The notes beneath the pieces are model-generated. The model did no database searches, was not told the DNA's origin, and was given only the letters and a program-made list of their open reading frames with translations. From CAYLMG01 sp964493425 (GTDB lineage Bacteria; Planctomycetota; Phycisphaerae; Sedimentisphaerales; Anaerobacaceae): DNA of 64,000 nt. The stretch lies in NCBI GenBank assembly GCA_964493425.1, contig CAZBMW010000002.1:171207-235206 (forward strand), given 5' to 3'. Shown in pieces: positions 44,709-52,573 of this stretch (positions are counted from its first letter, which is position 1; each line of letters opens with the position of its first letter). The translations under genes and the position numbers were made by a program.

Positions 44709-44891
44709 ATGGCTCGTAGACCTTACATTCACAGTATCTGTAATTGTTCGGCACATGTTCGCCCCATTGCTATGCAGTTCGCAGGCAAGCAGATCCGCTT
44801 CGGCCGGAGAGTGTTCGTGATGTATTGCCCTGTAAGCGGTATGGAGCGTCATTACATCTACTGCTATGGGCGCATCATCCGGGTTTATTAG
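44709..44891 (+). CDS. Small basic Cys/His-containing protein
   Basis: 60 residues from the ATG at 44709 (AAGGGA upstream), 24 bases after the NYN gene. Sequence MARRPYIHSICNCSAHVRPI ... FVMYCPVSGMERHYIYCYGR has three or four Cys and several His, perhaps metal-binding. No family recognised. Spacing and site support translation. Confidence 0.5.
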   Translation: MARRPYIHSICNCSAHVRPIAMQFAGKQIRFGRRVFVMYCPVSGMERHYIYCYGRIIRVY

Positions 44892-45090
44892 CACCGCCTC
44901 GATACCCGCTTCAGACCGGCCGCGTAAAATCTCTTTTTGAATAATTGTAAGCGACGTTGCCAGATACTGTACCACTCTTGTCCTTGGTAAAGACCAGCAG
45001 CCAGGGTCAAACCGATTCTCATATTTTCATTTTCTCATTTTTTATATTACTGAATATATCACTCATCTTAATCATAAGCCCTTTAACAAA

Positions 45091-45118
45091 AGGAGCTTAC
45101 ATATTTTCGTAAGCTCCT
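45091..45118. promoter_or_regulatory. Ten-base perfect hairpin before the HNH gene
   Basis: AGGAGCTTAC (45091-45100), loop of eight, GTAAGCTCCT (45109-45118). It stands in the 384-base stretch between the small protein and the HNH gene, with no T-run after it. The stem starts with AGGAG, which could be a buried ribosome-binding site. Role unknown; the rest of 44892-45275 has no clear gene. Confidence 0.5.
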
Positions 45119-45275
45119 GCATTATGAAAATGACCTATTGGCACTCTGCCGGCAGAATCCTGTTTTTACCAATAGGGCACAGGCCAACGGCCAATTAATA
45201 GTTCTGCCGGCTGGTTGTCTATCTGACTACAAACAGCGCAACCTTTTTATAGCACCGCACACTTTAAACTTAATC

Positions 45276-45815
45276 ATGACCAAACTCAAGTTAAGCATCG
45301 AACCTATACCTGCAGGTTCCCGGCTTGCCAGCCTTGCCAAGCTGCTGCCCCGAGAGCACTGGAATCGCATCCGCCGATCCATCTATCACACTTCTAGCTA
45401 CCGCTGCAGGATATGTGGCAAAGAAGGACGCCTATACTGCCATGAGATCTGGCAATACAACGAACGCACAGGCTATCAGTGGCTTCGTGGATTCCAGGCT
45501 CTGTGTCAGGATTGCCACGATGTCAAACACATCCTATTCGTTCACGATGCCCAAAGACGAACAAAACTTTTTCAGCATTTCATAACCGTTAATCATCTGA
45601 CCCGTCAGCAAGCTGATGGGTATTTAAGGGCTACTAAGCGTCTTCAGCAAAGGCTTGACCGAATCGACTGGGTTGTTAACTTCGGCGATTACAACTGGTC
45701 GATGCCTTCCCTCAAGAGCTTTGAGCAACGACGAATCTATATCCAGTATAGCAAGACAGACCAGTTCCCGCTGAACCAAAAACCAAGCGGCGCTTCTGAA
45801 CCGAGAACCAATTAA
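45276..45815 (+). CDS. HNH-type nuclease-like protein
   Basis: 179 residues from the ATG at 45276; a TTG at 45138 would add 46 residues without a ribosome-binding site. Zinc-finger HNH pattern: YRCRICGKEGRLYCHEIWQY (about 43-62), WLRGFQALCQDCHDVKH (about 68-86). Two CxxC pairs hold a zinc and the His in CHEIW plus CHDVKH form the beta-beta-alpha metal site. Related proteins are common in phages and mobile elements. Last gene of the rightward module. Confidence 0.8.
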   Translation: MTKLKLSIEPIPAGSRLASLAKLLPREHWNRIRRSIYHTSSYRCRICGKEGRLYCHEIWQYNERTGYQWLRGFQALCQDCHDVKHILFVHDAQRRTKLFQHFITVNHLTRQQADGYLRATKRLQQRLDRIDWVVNFGDYNWSMPSLKSFEQRRIYIQYSKTDQFPLNQKPSGASEPRTN

Positions 45816-45921
45816 ACAAATAACCAAATGACGCCGCTTTAGCCAAGCACTGAGCGGCTTACTATATCATCGTGCCAAGAGAAAAGAACAATTATACGCT
45901 GAGGCATCTATTTTCTAGCCG

Positions 45922-46032
45922 AAGCGTTTTATGTTCTTTTAGGCATAGGGCATCTCAATTTTTTTGCGCGCAGGCCTCTCTACAAAAATTTGCGCCAACC
46001 TGCAATCCAGCAAGCGCTATGCCCTAACGCTT
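45922..46032. repeat. Imperfect inverted repeat between converging genes
   Basis: AAGCGTT (45922-45928) pairs with AACGCTT (46026-46032) and AGGGCAT (45947-45953) with ATGCCCT (46019-46025); further short pairs lie inside. It fills the gap between the HNH gene and the leftward kinase gene, so it may be a bidirectional terminator or a structured recombination site. A TAACG/GCGCCAAC pair is faintly attC-like, but the consensus is not met. Confidence 0.5.
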
Positions 46033-46046
46033 AGAAGGCTCGCCCA

Positions 46047-46586
46047 TCATTGCTTTATGAAGTGAACCCTGTCAAATCCGAGCTTCCTCAATTCCTTTGT
46101 CGTTGGCCTGCTCCTCCGAAACTCCTTCCACATCCGTTGTGCCTCGCTTAAGGGCAGCCTTTTTGTCTTAGAGCATCTAGTCCGAATGGTTCGCAAGGGC
46201 AAGTCAAATACAACGCATATCTTGCTGTGCTGCATGTTTGGACCCTGCAGCGCGTGCCATCTCGCTTGCTCAGACATATGGCAGGCGTCAAGAATGACGT
46301 TATGACCTTCCCTCAGCCACTGTCGTTTCATAGCGTCGAAGACCTTCCACACCCTTGCTTCAGTTTCGGCATGATTGAAACAGCCAGCAAATTCTTTTCT
46401 TATATCATCTGAACTCACAATTCTGAAGCATCTTCGCAGTCTTCTGGCAAACGTTGTCTTCCCAGCATGAGTCGGACCGCAGAGGACAACTAATACGGGG
46501 CTTTTAGAAGCTTCTTCAATCAATAGTCTCCTCAATAGATAAGATAACTTGGACGTATGTTCTTTCGACACGTCAATCACCCCCAT
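46047..46586 (-). CDS. P-loop kinase (AAA_33/polynucleotide kinase-like)
   Basis: About 179 residues. Walker A VVLCGPTHAGKTTFARRL near 34, IVSSDDIRKEF near 58 and VILDACHM near 95 (catalytic Asp), lid RTRCSKTKR near 130: the pattern of small P-loop kinases of the zeta-toxin/PNK group. The start at 46586 lies inside the end of the DUF2958 gene (14-base overlap). An N-terminal 24-residue extension in frame has no ribosome-binding site. Could phosphorylate nucleic acid ends or a sugar; context is plasmid-like. Confidence 0.78.
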   Translation of the reverse strand: MGVIDVSKEHTSKLSYLLRRLLIEEASKSPVLVVLCGPTHAGKTTFARRLRRCFRIVSSDDIRKEFAGCFNHAETEARVWKVFDAMKRQWLREGHNVILDACHMSEQARWHALQGPNMQHSKICVVFDLPLRTIRTRCSKTKRLPLSEAQRMWKEFRRSRPTTKELRKLGFDRVHFIKQ

Positions 46587-47262
46587 CCTTTGACCTGCTG
46601 AACATATCTGGCGCGATTTCCTCCAGCATCTTTGACTGCCAGTACAAATCACGCTCAATCGGTAAGCCCATTGGACCCCTTGCTTTTTCCAGTTCCTTCA
46701 GGCTGAAGTAACCCAGCTCTTTTTCAAGGCCGTTTACAAGGCCGAAGAAGTGGAAATCAACCTCCTTGCCTTTCTTATCCTTTACGGGAGAACCTTCAAC
46801 TGCCCACCATGTCCAGTTGCTATCTGGCGTGAAGAATTTCACGTAGGCAATCGCTTTGCCGCCTTTACCATCCTGGGCGTATAGCGGCGGCAGCCTTTTG
46901 CGGATTTCTTTAGGTAGCAGTTGCATGCAGCGAGTGATTTCTCCGCTTGTATTGGCAGTATCCAAGGCTTTCTCGCAATCCGTTTTTCTCACTTTCTTTT
47001 CCGCCCAATCTTTTCTGCATCGGGCATCCTTTTCAGTGCTGGATGCTTTTACATCGCCTCCAAGCTGCTTTATCTCCAAGGTGGACCGCATAGGTTCAGT
47101 ACCCCATTCCTTGGGACAATCCCAGATTTCACTGTCACCGCTCAGCCACCTTGCCCTGGCTTCCTCTTTTGACTTGGCCCAAATACAGGCGCTTCTTACC
47201 AACTGCTCCGACCAAACCAGTTCAAAGGGCTTCCTTTGCTCTGTTTCGCTTTTCTTTTTCAT
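46573..47262 (-). CDS. DUF2958-domain protein with N-terminal DpnD/PcfM-like extension
   Basis: 229 residues from the ATG at 47262 (GGGAGG eight bases upstream). C-terminal half (about 120-225) is DUF2958: LPPLYAQDGKGGKAIAYVKFFTPDSNWTWWAVEG ... LGYFSLKELEKARGPMGLPIERD. The N-terminus (about 10-60) resembles the next upstream small protein: PFELVWSEQ ... AKSKEEA ... IWD. DUF2958 is common on plasmids and integrative elements; function unknown. A shorter DUF2958 paralog lies at 61879-62199. Confidence 0.88.
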   Translation of the reverse strand: MKKKSETEQRKPFELVWSEQLVRSACIWAKSKEEARARWLSGDSEIWDCPKEWGTEPMRSTLEIKQLGGDVKASSTEKDARCRKDWAEKKVRKTDCEKALDTANTSGEITRCMQLLPKEIRKRLPPLYAQDGKGGKAIAYVKFFTPDSNWTWWAVEGSPVKDKKGKEVDFHFFGLVNGLEKELGYFSLKELEKARGPMGLPIERDLYWQSKMLEEIAPDMFSRSKDGGD

Positions 47263-47356
47263 GCATCGTACCTCCCTGTTAATATGAAGAGCATCCGTTT
47301 GGCACGAATTCTCTCCAATTCGGAGCAAGGCTCTGCCAACAGCCTTTCAGCTATGG

Positions 47357-47587
47357 TCATAGCTTATCCACCTCCTCAATGCGAGGTTCGCCGACTATTT
47401 CTTTGTGTGTAAATTCGGCGTTCTCCCAGAGTTGGTCATCATCGTTGTAGAACAACTCCAGAACCTCTTTTTTGTTTTTTGCCCTGACCAAAGAGGAACA
47501 GTGTTCCTGCTCTGTCCATGATATTTGGAACAGCTTTGTGCCGTCCTGAGCTATGCTTTCTTGCTTTGCTTCGTTGATTTCTTGCAT
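47357..47587 (-). CDS. Small DpnD/PcfM-like protein
   Basis: 76 residues. Pattern LFQISWTEQEHCSSLVRAKNKKEVLELF ... LWENAEF matches the N-terminal half of the following DUF2958 gene, suggesting domain sharing. The first 15 residues (MQEINEAKQESIAQ) resemble those of the primase at 49018-49983, and both starts follow GGAGGTGAT inside a long hairpin. A DpnD/PcfM relation is a loose pattern match. Confidence 0.7.
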   Translation of the reverse strand: MQEINEAKQESIAQDGTKLFQISWTEQEHCSSLVRAKNKKEVLELFYNDDDQLWENAEFTHKEIVGEPRIEEVDKL

Positions 47588-47591
47588 AGTT

Positions 47592-47710
47592 CAATCACCT
47601 CCGCGCATTTTGAGGGCCTGAGTGAGCCATCTGCCTTATTACAAGCTGGCTTGCGGCCGAAGGCCGAAAGGCAGAATGTGCGAGCTCAGGCGCAAGCGAG
47701 GAGGTGATTG
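47592..47710 (-). promoter_or_regulatory. Long leader hairpin burying a Shine-Dalgarno, copy 1
   Basis: CAATCACCTCC (47592-47602) is the perfect reverse complement of GGAGGTGATTG (47700-47710); inner pairs include CCTGAG/CTCAGG and CTGCC/GGCAG around a CGGCCGAAGGCCG centre. In the leftward transcript the pairing would trap the strong GGAGGTGAT ribosome-binding site of the 47357-47587 gene. The same design recurs at 49987-50105. Confidence 0.7.
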
Positions 47711-47792
47711 CTGGCAGAGAAATCAGCGCGGGCAAGAAAGCATTTGTAGGCTGTAGGAAAGATTCAAGTTAAATCAGTCCCCATGGAAAAAA

Positions 47793-48884
47793 TTACATCT
47801 TCAATTTTCTTACAGTTTCTTTCTTATCTCTTCCATGGTTAAACTCATCGCAAAAAAATCGAATAGTAAATCTCGTAATCTCTCGCAAATTAATCAAGAA
47901 TCCAGGAAAAGTATAGCTCTCTAATATCAATTTATCATAATTACCATCTGGAATTTTCATGTTTCGTGCCTCATCATTGATTGCATCGTTTGGTCTGCGG
48001 AGTATCAAATGCTCGATTTCCTCAATCGGACGTGCACCATGTGCCATTTTTGAACGGAGCCAGAAGACCCTTCTCAGAAAATTCTTTACATCTTCTTCTT
48101 TCTCGGTGAATAAGGAAGAGATTCTTAAAGCTAATTTATCCGCAATTTTATTCTCTTGTTCAAAGATCACAAGAGATTCTAGAGCAGCTTCGTATGACAT
48201 AAGGGGATCCACTGCTTTGAAAGAGCCCTCAAGAGGACAAGGTACGAACTTTCTATCAGCATTTTCAAAATTATGAATCGCTATACGGATGTGATTATTA
48301 TCCCGAACATCATTCTTATTGAGACAACGGTCTAACACCCTTTGCAATTCCAAGAAGCTGGGACCCAACTCATGATTGAGCATATACCCAAAAAGCATTG
48401 GTTGAATAACAGTTCCATGCTCATCGTCAAAAAGGTTGACCGAAGGCTCTGAGTAAATCACTTTCTCGACCTCCTCCGCATTCTCTAGACCAACAAAGGC
48501 TACATGATAGAAATGCCTAGTGATAAGAGGGCCCGCAGATGGATTGAGTAGATTCAGTGTTCTGACTAGCTCTGTGAAAGGCCACCAGCTCAAAACCCCA
48601 GCATGAGCATACCTTAGATTATATGGCACAAGTGATTTTCTTATGGAGTCCCTGGCATCTTCTTCTGATATCTCTCTCTCAAGATATGCCCATGGAAACT
48701 TCTCGTAAGTTGCAAGTTGCTCCCTTTGGCCAGTGGTAAGTTGTTCACAAGATGAATATTGCAGAACTTTGCTAATCTGGTCAGCCTTTAGGTAACGAAT
48801 CTCAAACTCGCCGAGGGCGATATCCTTTTCAAGCTCAACGTTATCAAGCAGACATAGATAAATTGACTTGTTTTTGCGCGACAT
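47793..48884 (-). CDS. HEPN/Apea-like protein
   Basis: 363 residues, no membrane helix. Most of it is unrecognised; residues about 255-300 read VKNFLRRVFWLRSKMAHGARPIEEIEHLI, the R-x4-H helix of Apea-like HEPN domains, where Arg and His form an RNase site. HEPN proteins are often RNases or abortive-infection factors in mobile elements. Stands between two hairpin-led genes; its own start lacks a strong ribosome-binding site. Codon usage coding throughout. Confidence 0.65.
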   Translation of the reverse strand: MSRKNKSIYLCLLDNVELEKDIALGEFEIRYLKADQISKVLQYSSCEQLTTGQREQLATYEKFPWAYLEREISEEDARDSIRKSLVPYNLRYAHAGVLSWWPFTELVRTLNLLNPSAGPLITRHFYHVAFVGLENAEEVEKVIYSEPSVNLFDDEHGTVIQPMLFGYMLNHELGPSFLELQRVLDRCLNKNDVRDNNHIRIAIHNFENADRKFVPCPLEGSFKAVDPLMSYEAALESLVIFEQENKIADKLALRISSLFTEKEEDVKNFLRRVFWLRSKMAHGARPIEEIEHLILRRPNDAINDEARNMKIPDGNYDKLILESYTFPGFLINLREITRFTIRFFCDEFNHGRDKKETVRKLKM

Positions 48885-49017
48885 TATGAAGCGCCCTCAA
48901 TCGAAAGCTCGGGACTTATTCTTTTGAGTATTAAAATCCAGACTTACATATCTTATTACAATCTTGAATTTCACGAAAGTCTTTTTACATGATTGTTCTT
49001 AACAATGTACAAAAGAA

Positions 49018-49983
49018 TTAAGCAATCTTTATATTTATCCGATGCCTTCCGTAAATGCTTGCATTCCACAGTGCCTGTCGCAGCTCGTACTCAGGCAACG
49101 GGGGAATGTTTCTTCGATTCCACTGCTGCAATATCGACCAAGCCAGTTCTTCTGTCAATCCAAGGTTTTTAAGCAGGTATGCTGCGTTTTGAAAGGCCTT
49201 AGAATTGCGTCCGCCTTTAATTACACCGGGCCACTTAGCCGCCGTTAACTCTGCTATCTTAATAATGCTTATATTACTATTGAAAGGCTTGATTGATCGT
49301 GTTGCATTGTTCCTTGTAGAAAGATATTGGGCCATGTAGTCGGCTTCCGATGCTTTGCAGAACATCGAAGATATCATTGATTTTAGCTCGTATATATTTG
49401 CCTGGTCTTTTATAATCCTGCACATTGCTACAGGCTTCTTGTGGTTGATAAAACCTGGCAATCGCATTATGCGGGCTGGATCGTGGATGGCACTATCTGA
49501 GCCGAGCAATGCAATAAGCCTTTTCTGCTGGGCTGACCATAGAGCCATATCTCGTATCGGCTCGGCCAACCTCCAGTAAGCGTGAACGCCGTGCCCTGAT
49601 GTTAGGACTAATGTTGGACATTGTAAGCCAACCTTCTGCCTTCTGTTCATGGCCTCATGAAAACCAACGCCATCGAAATCAACAAACAGGCAATGGGCAC
49701 AAGCCACATCCTTGCTTCTTGTTCCACCTTCGGCTTTGCGAGGATTAGCTCCGACATATATGTGCTGATTTTGTTGATTGTCCCGAACCATGGATTCGGC
49801 AACTTTCACGATTTCTCCAGCACGGTGCCATGTGCTTTTCCCTGAAGGCAGTCGCCTTATTTCGACCATATCCGTTGGCTCGAAGACACAAGCTGTATAT
49901 CGCACAATTTGGTCTATTATGCTATTTAGGGATAAATCGCTATTCTGAGCACTGCTTTCTTGTTTTGCTTTGACGATTTGCAT
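49018..49983 (-). CDS. RepB-like archaeo-eukaryotic-type primase
   Basis: 322 residues from the ATG at 49983. AEP primase fold of plasmid RepB/PrimPol kind: catalytic DxD in CLFVDFDGVGF near 102, SGHGVHAYWRL near 130 (s-x-H motif), and AIHDPARIMRLPGFINHK near 165. The C-terminal 100 residues (KWPGVIKGGRNSKAF ... LRQALW) resemble a primase-helicase linker. No helicase domain follows. Start preceded by the perfect GGAGGTGAT, trapped in a hairpin. It probably primes replication of the mobile element. Confidence 0.88.
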   Translation of the reverse strand: MQIVKAKQESSAQNSDLSLNSIIDQIVRYTACVFEPTDMVEIRRLPSGKSTWHRAGEIVKVAESMVRDNQQNQHIYVGANPRKAEGGTRSKDVACAHCLFVDFDGVGFHEAMNRRQKVGLQCPTLVLTSGHGVHAYWRLAEPIRDMALWSAQQKRLIALLGSDSAIHDPARIMRLPGFINHKKPVAMCRIIKDQANIYELKSMISSMFCKASEADYMAQYLSTRNNATRSIKPFNSNISIIKIAELTAAKWPGVIKGGRNSKAFQNAAYLLKNLGLTEELAWSILQQWNRRNIPPLPEYELRQALWNASIYGRHRINIKIA

Positions 49984-49986
49984 GGT

Positions 49987-50105
49987 CAATCACCTCCGAG
50001 GGATGATGAAGCGGAATCCTTAATCTCGCTTGACACCTGATGAATCAAACGGCCGTACGGCCGGAAGCGAGAATTATGGATTCTGCTAGTTCGAGGAGGT
50101 GATTG
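49987..50105 (-). promoter_or_regulatory. Long leader hairpin burying a Shine-Dalgarno, copy 2
   Basis: CAATCACCTCC (49987-49997) pairs perfectly with GGAGGTGATTG (50095-50105). Inside, 50011-50031 pairs with 50065-50086 (about 20 positions, few mismatches), and the tip holds the 14-base palindrome CGGCCGTACGGCCG (50050-50063). In the leftward transcript it would sequester the primase ribosome-binding site. The plus-strand arm continues with the GCTGGC...AAGAAAG repeat also found at 47711-47742 and 52001-52036. Confidence 0.75.
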
Positions 50106-50229
50106 CTGGCAAAAAATCAGTATAGGCAAGAAAGTGCTCAACAGCACATTCTTTCTGATATTTCAAATCCTAAGTTTTTTTAATTGTTATGTACTAAATG
50201 ATCTTTTAAAAAAAATCAGGCCATTTAAA

Positions 50230-50457
50230 ATGGGTAATTGGCGCAATCTTTTTGGACTTTTAAGGACATTATCAGTTTCTAGTTATTTTAGACGAATTGG
50301 CAAATATTTTTTTGTAACTTCTGGATTGGCCTATTATAATCATGACAATAGCGGCGAGATTGACTTCATGCTCTCATGCTTTAATTACAAAAATGCTTGT
50401 GAAATTTTGATGTTTTTAGCCAGATTTGGTTGGCTAATGTTTGATAGGATTTTTTAA
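50230..50457 (+). CDS. Possible small protein (weak)
   Basis: 75 residues from the ATG at 50230, in a frame open from 50134. Basic, aromatic-rich (NLFGLLRTLSVSSYFRRIGKYF), no motif. No good ribosome-binding site. It is directly upstream of a well-supported gene. Listed as possible only. Confidence 0.25.
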   Translation: MGNWRNLFGLLRTLSVSSYFRRIGKYFFVTSGLAYYNHDNSGEIDFMLSCFNYKNACEILMFLARFGWLMFDRIF

Positions 50458-50475
50458 TAGAAAGGAGGCAAAGCA

Positions 50476-51372
50476 ATGTTAATCAAGAAAATAATGTTAG
50501 CTACGCTCGCTGCATTCGTAATTATTACTCCCATCGCCTGTTTTACCAACCTTTTAGGCAAGATTACTCAATTAGCTACATCTGGATTAGCAACTTTCAC
50601 AGAAACGTCTACTTCTAATCCGGAATCCAGTAGCTCCATTATTATTACGGTGCTTGTTTTCGCCGGGCCGATCTTAATCGTGTTTTTTCTTTTCTGGCAC
50701 CTATGGCTGCAAAGAAATAAGGCCGAAGAGATGCTAGTGGTCGTCTTCAGGGCATCGGAAATACACGCTTGGCTCAGAGAGTGGGCTGAGTCGGAAGATA
50801 ATGACTTGCCCGAAGATTTGAGGTACATCCACTCGCAGGCAGGTAAAATATTCAGAAAACTCGACCGGATTGTATCAATGGAAAACAGGGATAATTGGCG
50901 ATGGTGGTATTCGCTCTACCTTTCATTTTCCTATTTTCTTAATGCATCTTCAATTCAATCGTTTTTGGAGGTTAAAGTCGAGCCGCCACCAGAATTATGG
51001 CCTACTCCTGACGAAGCTTTGGATGGTCTCGATAGGAATGACTATCGGTTACTTGAAAATGCGACAGTATTTTCTGATGAATTTACCAGAGGCGCGAGGG
51101 CGTCAACGGGACTTCGTTTCCTGCTTCACACGGTCGTTGGAGCAACTATGGGTTTTATTTTGTCGTTAATTATCGGCGGGGCTTTTGTATTGGCTTTAAT
51201 CCAGAACCTTGGCTCTTGGATTGGAGCTGTTCTTTTGTCGTTAACGTTTTCGCTTGTAGTGGGCTGGTTGGCCGGTAATTGCTGGCACTGGATATACCGC
51301 ATCAGGGGTAAAATCTCCCAACAAGGCAAAACCGCAAGCCATGAAAACGTAGCCGTAGCAGTTAAGACATGA
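50476..51372 (+). CDS. Membrane protein, three to four helices
   Basis: 298 residues. Helices at about 7-27, 53-75, 212-235 and 245-265 with a soluble central part (about 80-200: AEEMLVVVFRASEIHAWLREW). AGGAGG seven bases before the ATG. No family recognised. The C-terminal hairpin helices (GATMGFILSLIIGGAFVLALI) suggest a small channel or anchor. Rightward with the next gene. Confidence 0.65.
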   Translation: MLIKKIMLATLAAFVIITPIACFTNLLGKITQLATSGLATFTETSTSNPESSSSIIITVLVFAGPILIVFFLFWHLWLQRNKAEEMLVVVFRASEIHAWLREWAESEDNDLPEDLRYIHSQAGKIFRKLDRIVSMENRDNWRWWYSLYLSFSYFLNASSIQSFLEVKVEPPPELWPTPDEALDGLDRNDYRLLENATVFSDEFTRGARASTGLRFLLHTVVGATMGFILSLIIGGAFVLALIQNLGSWIGAVLLSLTFSLVVGWLAGNCWHWIYRIRGKISQQGKTASHENVAVAVKT

Positions 51373-51471
51373 CTTACAATTTTATGGATTTCTTGTTCAT
51401 TAATACAAAACGTGAAATCCTGAAACGACGTATTTTTTGATGATAGAATAGATTTACGAAAGGATTCTAAA

Positions 51472-51831
51472 ATGAAACCGATACCCCTTAAATTAAGCGT
51501 AAAGAACCGGTTTAACAGATGGTTCGCTTATGGTTGTCTGGCTCTAATGTTCGGAACGGTTGGCTTCTTTATTGCCTTGGAGGGTTTCAGGGATCACCAG
51601 CAACCCTTCATTATCATCGGGATAGTATTACCATTCATCTTTGTCATAGGTGAAATGATAAGATTTCGCATGTACTGCTCAAAGATAAACGCCGTTCAGT
51701 GCATCGACTGCCGCCATATTTTTCAAATAGAACAGTTGTGCAAAACTGGCAGGTGCCCCGAGTGCCAGTCTAAGCGCGTTGTCGGGATTAAGCCAGACGA
51801 CGATGATACTGTGGTTACTTTATATGAGTAG
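51472..51831 (+). CDS. Membrane protein with C-terminal zinc ribbon
   Basis: 119 residues. Two helices (about 17-40 and 48-66), then a zinc ribbon CIDCRHIFQIEQLCKTGRCPECQSK (CxxC...CxxC). AAAGGATT upstream of the ATG. Looks like a small membrane-bound zinc protein of unknown role; 99 bases after the preceding membrane protein and probably co-transcribed. Confidence 0.6.
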   Translation: MKPIPLKLSVKNRFNRWFAYGCLALMFGTVGFFIALEGFRDHQQPFIIIGIVLPFIFVIGEMIRFRMYCSKINAVQCIDCRHIFQIEQLCKTGRCPECQSKRVVGIKPDDDDTVVTLYE

Positions 51832-51881
51832 GCTTTCAGGCTGGGTTGCAGTAAAGCTACAAAAACTTTCGATTATTTGAT

Positions 51882-52112
51882 TTGAGGTTTTTATATATTT
51901 CTAATAAGTTGTTCGAAAGATATTTTACTGTGATTATCGCAAGCTATGTTGCAGTCGAAAGTGAGAGTCAAGAATTAGTATTCTTTGAATTCAAGGAGGC
52001 GATTGCTGACAAAGAAATCAGAGCGGGCAAGAAAGTACCTAAAAGCCTGGAATATTATATAAATGAGCTGTTTGAAGCATGCTGGCATGGTCGTTTGCTC
52101 TATGGATATTGA
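51882..52112 (+). pseudogene. Possible gene remnant with a third repeat copy
   Basis: A 76-codon open frame without a ribosome-binding site. Its middle (FKEAIADKEIRAGKKVPKS) is the coding version of the GGAGGYGATTGCTGRC repeat found as hairpin arms at 47700-47742 and 50095-50137, where the same frame reads EEVIAGREISAGKKA and EEVIAGKKSV followed by a stop. All three may descend from one short gene or mobile unit; I call this a remnant with low confidence. Confidence 0.3.
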
Positions 52113-52301
52113 AACAAGGAATAAGGTACTGGCTGCTGTTTAAGTTGCAAAATATTCAAGTGATATATTAATAATGAGATTGATTACATACTTCCCAGCC
52201 ATTTAAAGCACAACGATAATATTAAATATGGTGACTACAAATACAAGGATGTTGATTTCGGATTGTAGAATCTATAGCGAAAAAATCCCACCATTTTTTC
52301 G

Positions 52302-52550
52302 TCAAGAAGGTGCTGATGAACAGAGAACAAGCTTATCGTTGAAGCTTGTAACATTATCTGATATCTGTGGACATCTAAATTTTTGTAAAATTGAAATTAT
52401 TTCCGGTGGCATATTTACATCAGGATTCTTCAGAAATTTCTTTGGGTCGTTAAAGAAGCTTTGTCTGAATTCTTTGTCATTTAATAAATGATCCAAATGG
52501 TTATTAATAAATGTTTCAATATTATTGAAATTAATTTGTGATTCAGACAT
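52302..52550 (-). CDS. RiPP precursor peptide with nitrile-hydratase-like leader (candidate)
   Basis: 82 residues. Leader part (about 1-58) has the NHLP pattern LLNDKEFRQSFFNDPKKFLKN followed by MPPEI, where EFR..FF.DP..FL and the Pro resemble nitrile-hydratase alpha-like leaders. The last 24 residues, CPQISDNVTSFNDKLVLCSSAPS region, would be the core with two Cys plus Ser/Thr/Asn. AAAGGATC precedes the ATG. It is the last gene of the operon, 23 bases after the radical SAM gene, the natural place for its substrate. No cleavage motif such as GG is obvious. The opposite strand open frame is a shadow. Confidence 0.65.
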   Translation of the reverse strand: MSESQINFNNIETFINNHLDHLLNDKEFRQSFFNDPKKFLKNPDVNMPPEIISILQKFRCPQISDNVTSFNDKLVLCSSAPS

Positions 52551-52573
52551 AATCAGATCCTTTCGATCAATAG

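Noticed and set aside
45922..46032. attC recombination site of an integron
   Set aside because: The inverted repeat is real, but the RYYYAAC/GTTRRRY ends do not fit the consensus and no integron integrase is near.
47592..50105. CRISPR-like or IS terminal repeats for the GGAGGTGATTG units
   Set aside because: Only two inverted pairs plus one single copy, no regular spacing, no transposase; leader hairpins explain the layout better.
51882..52112. A functional small gene
   Set aside because: No ribosome-binding site and the core is a repeat whose other copies are interrupted; recorded as possible remnant.
52228..52491. Plus-strand 87-codon frame opposite the RiPP precursor
   Set aside because: No ribosome-binding site, and the minus strand has a good one, a family-like leader and operon context.
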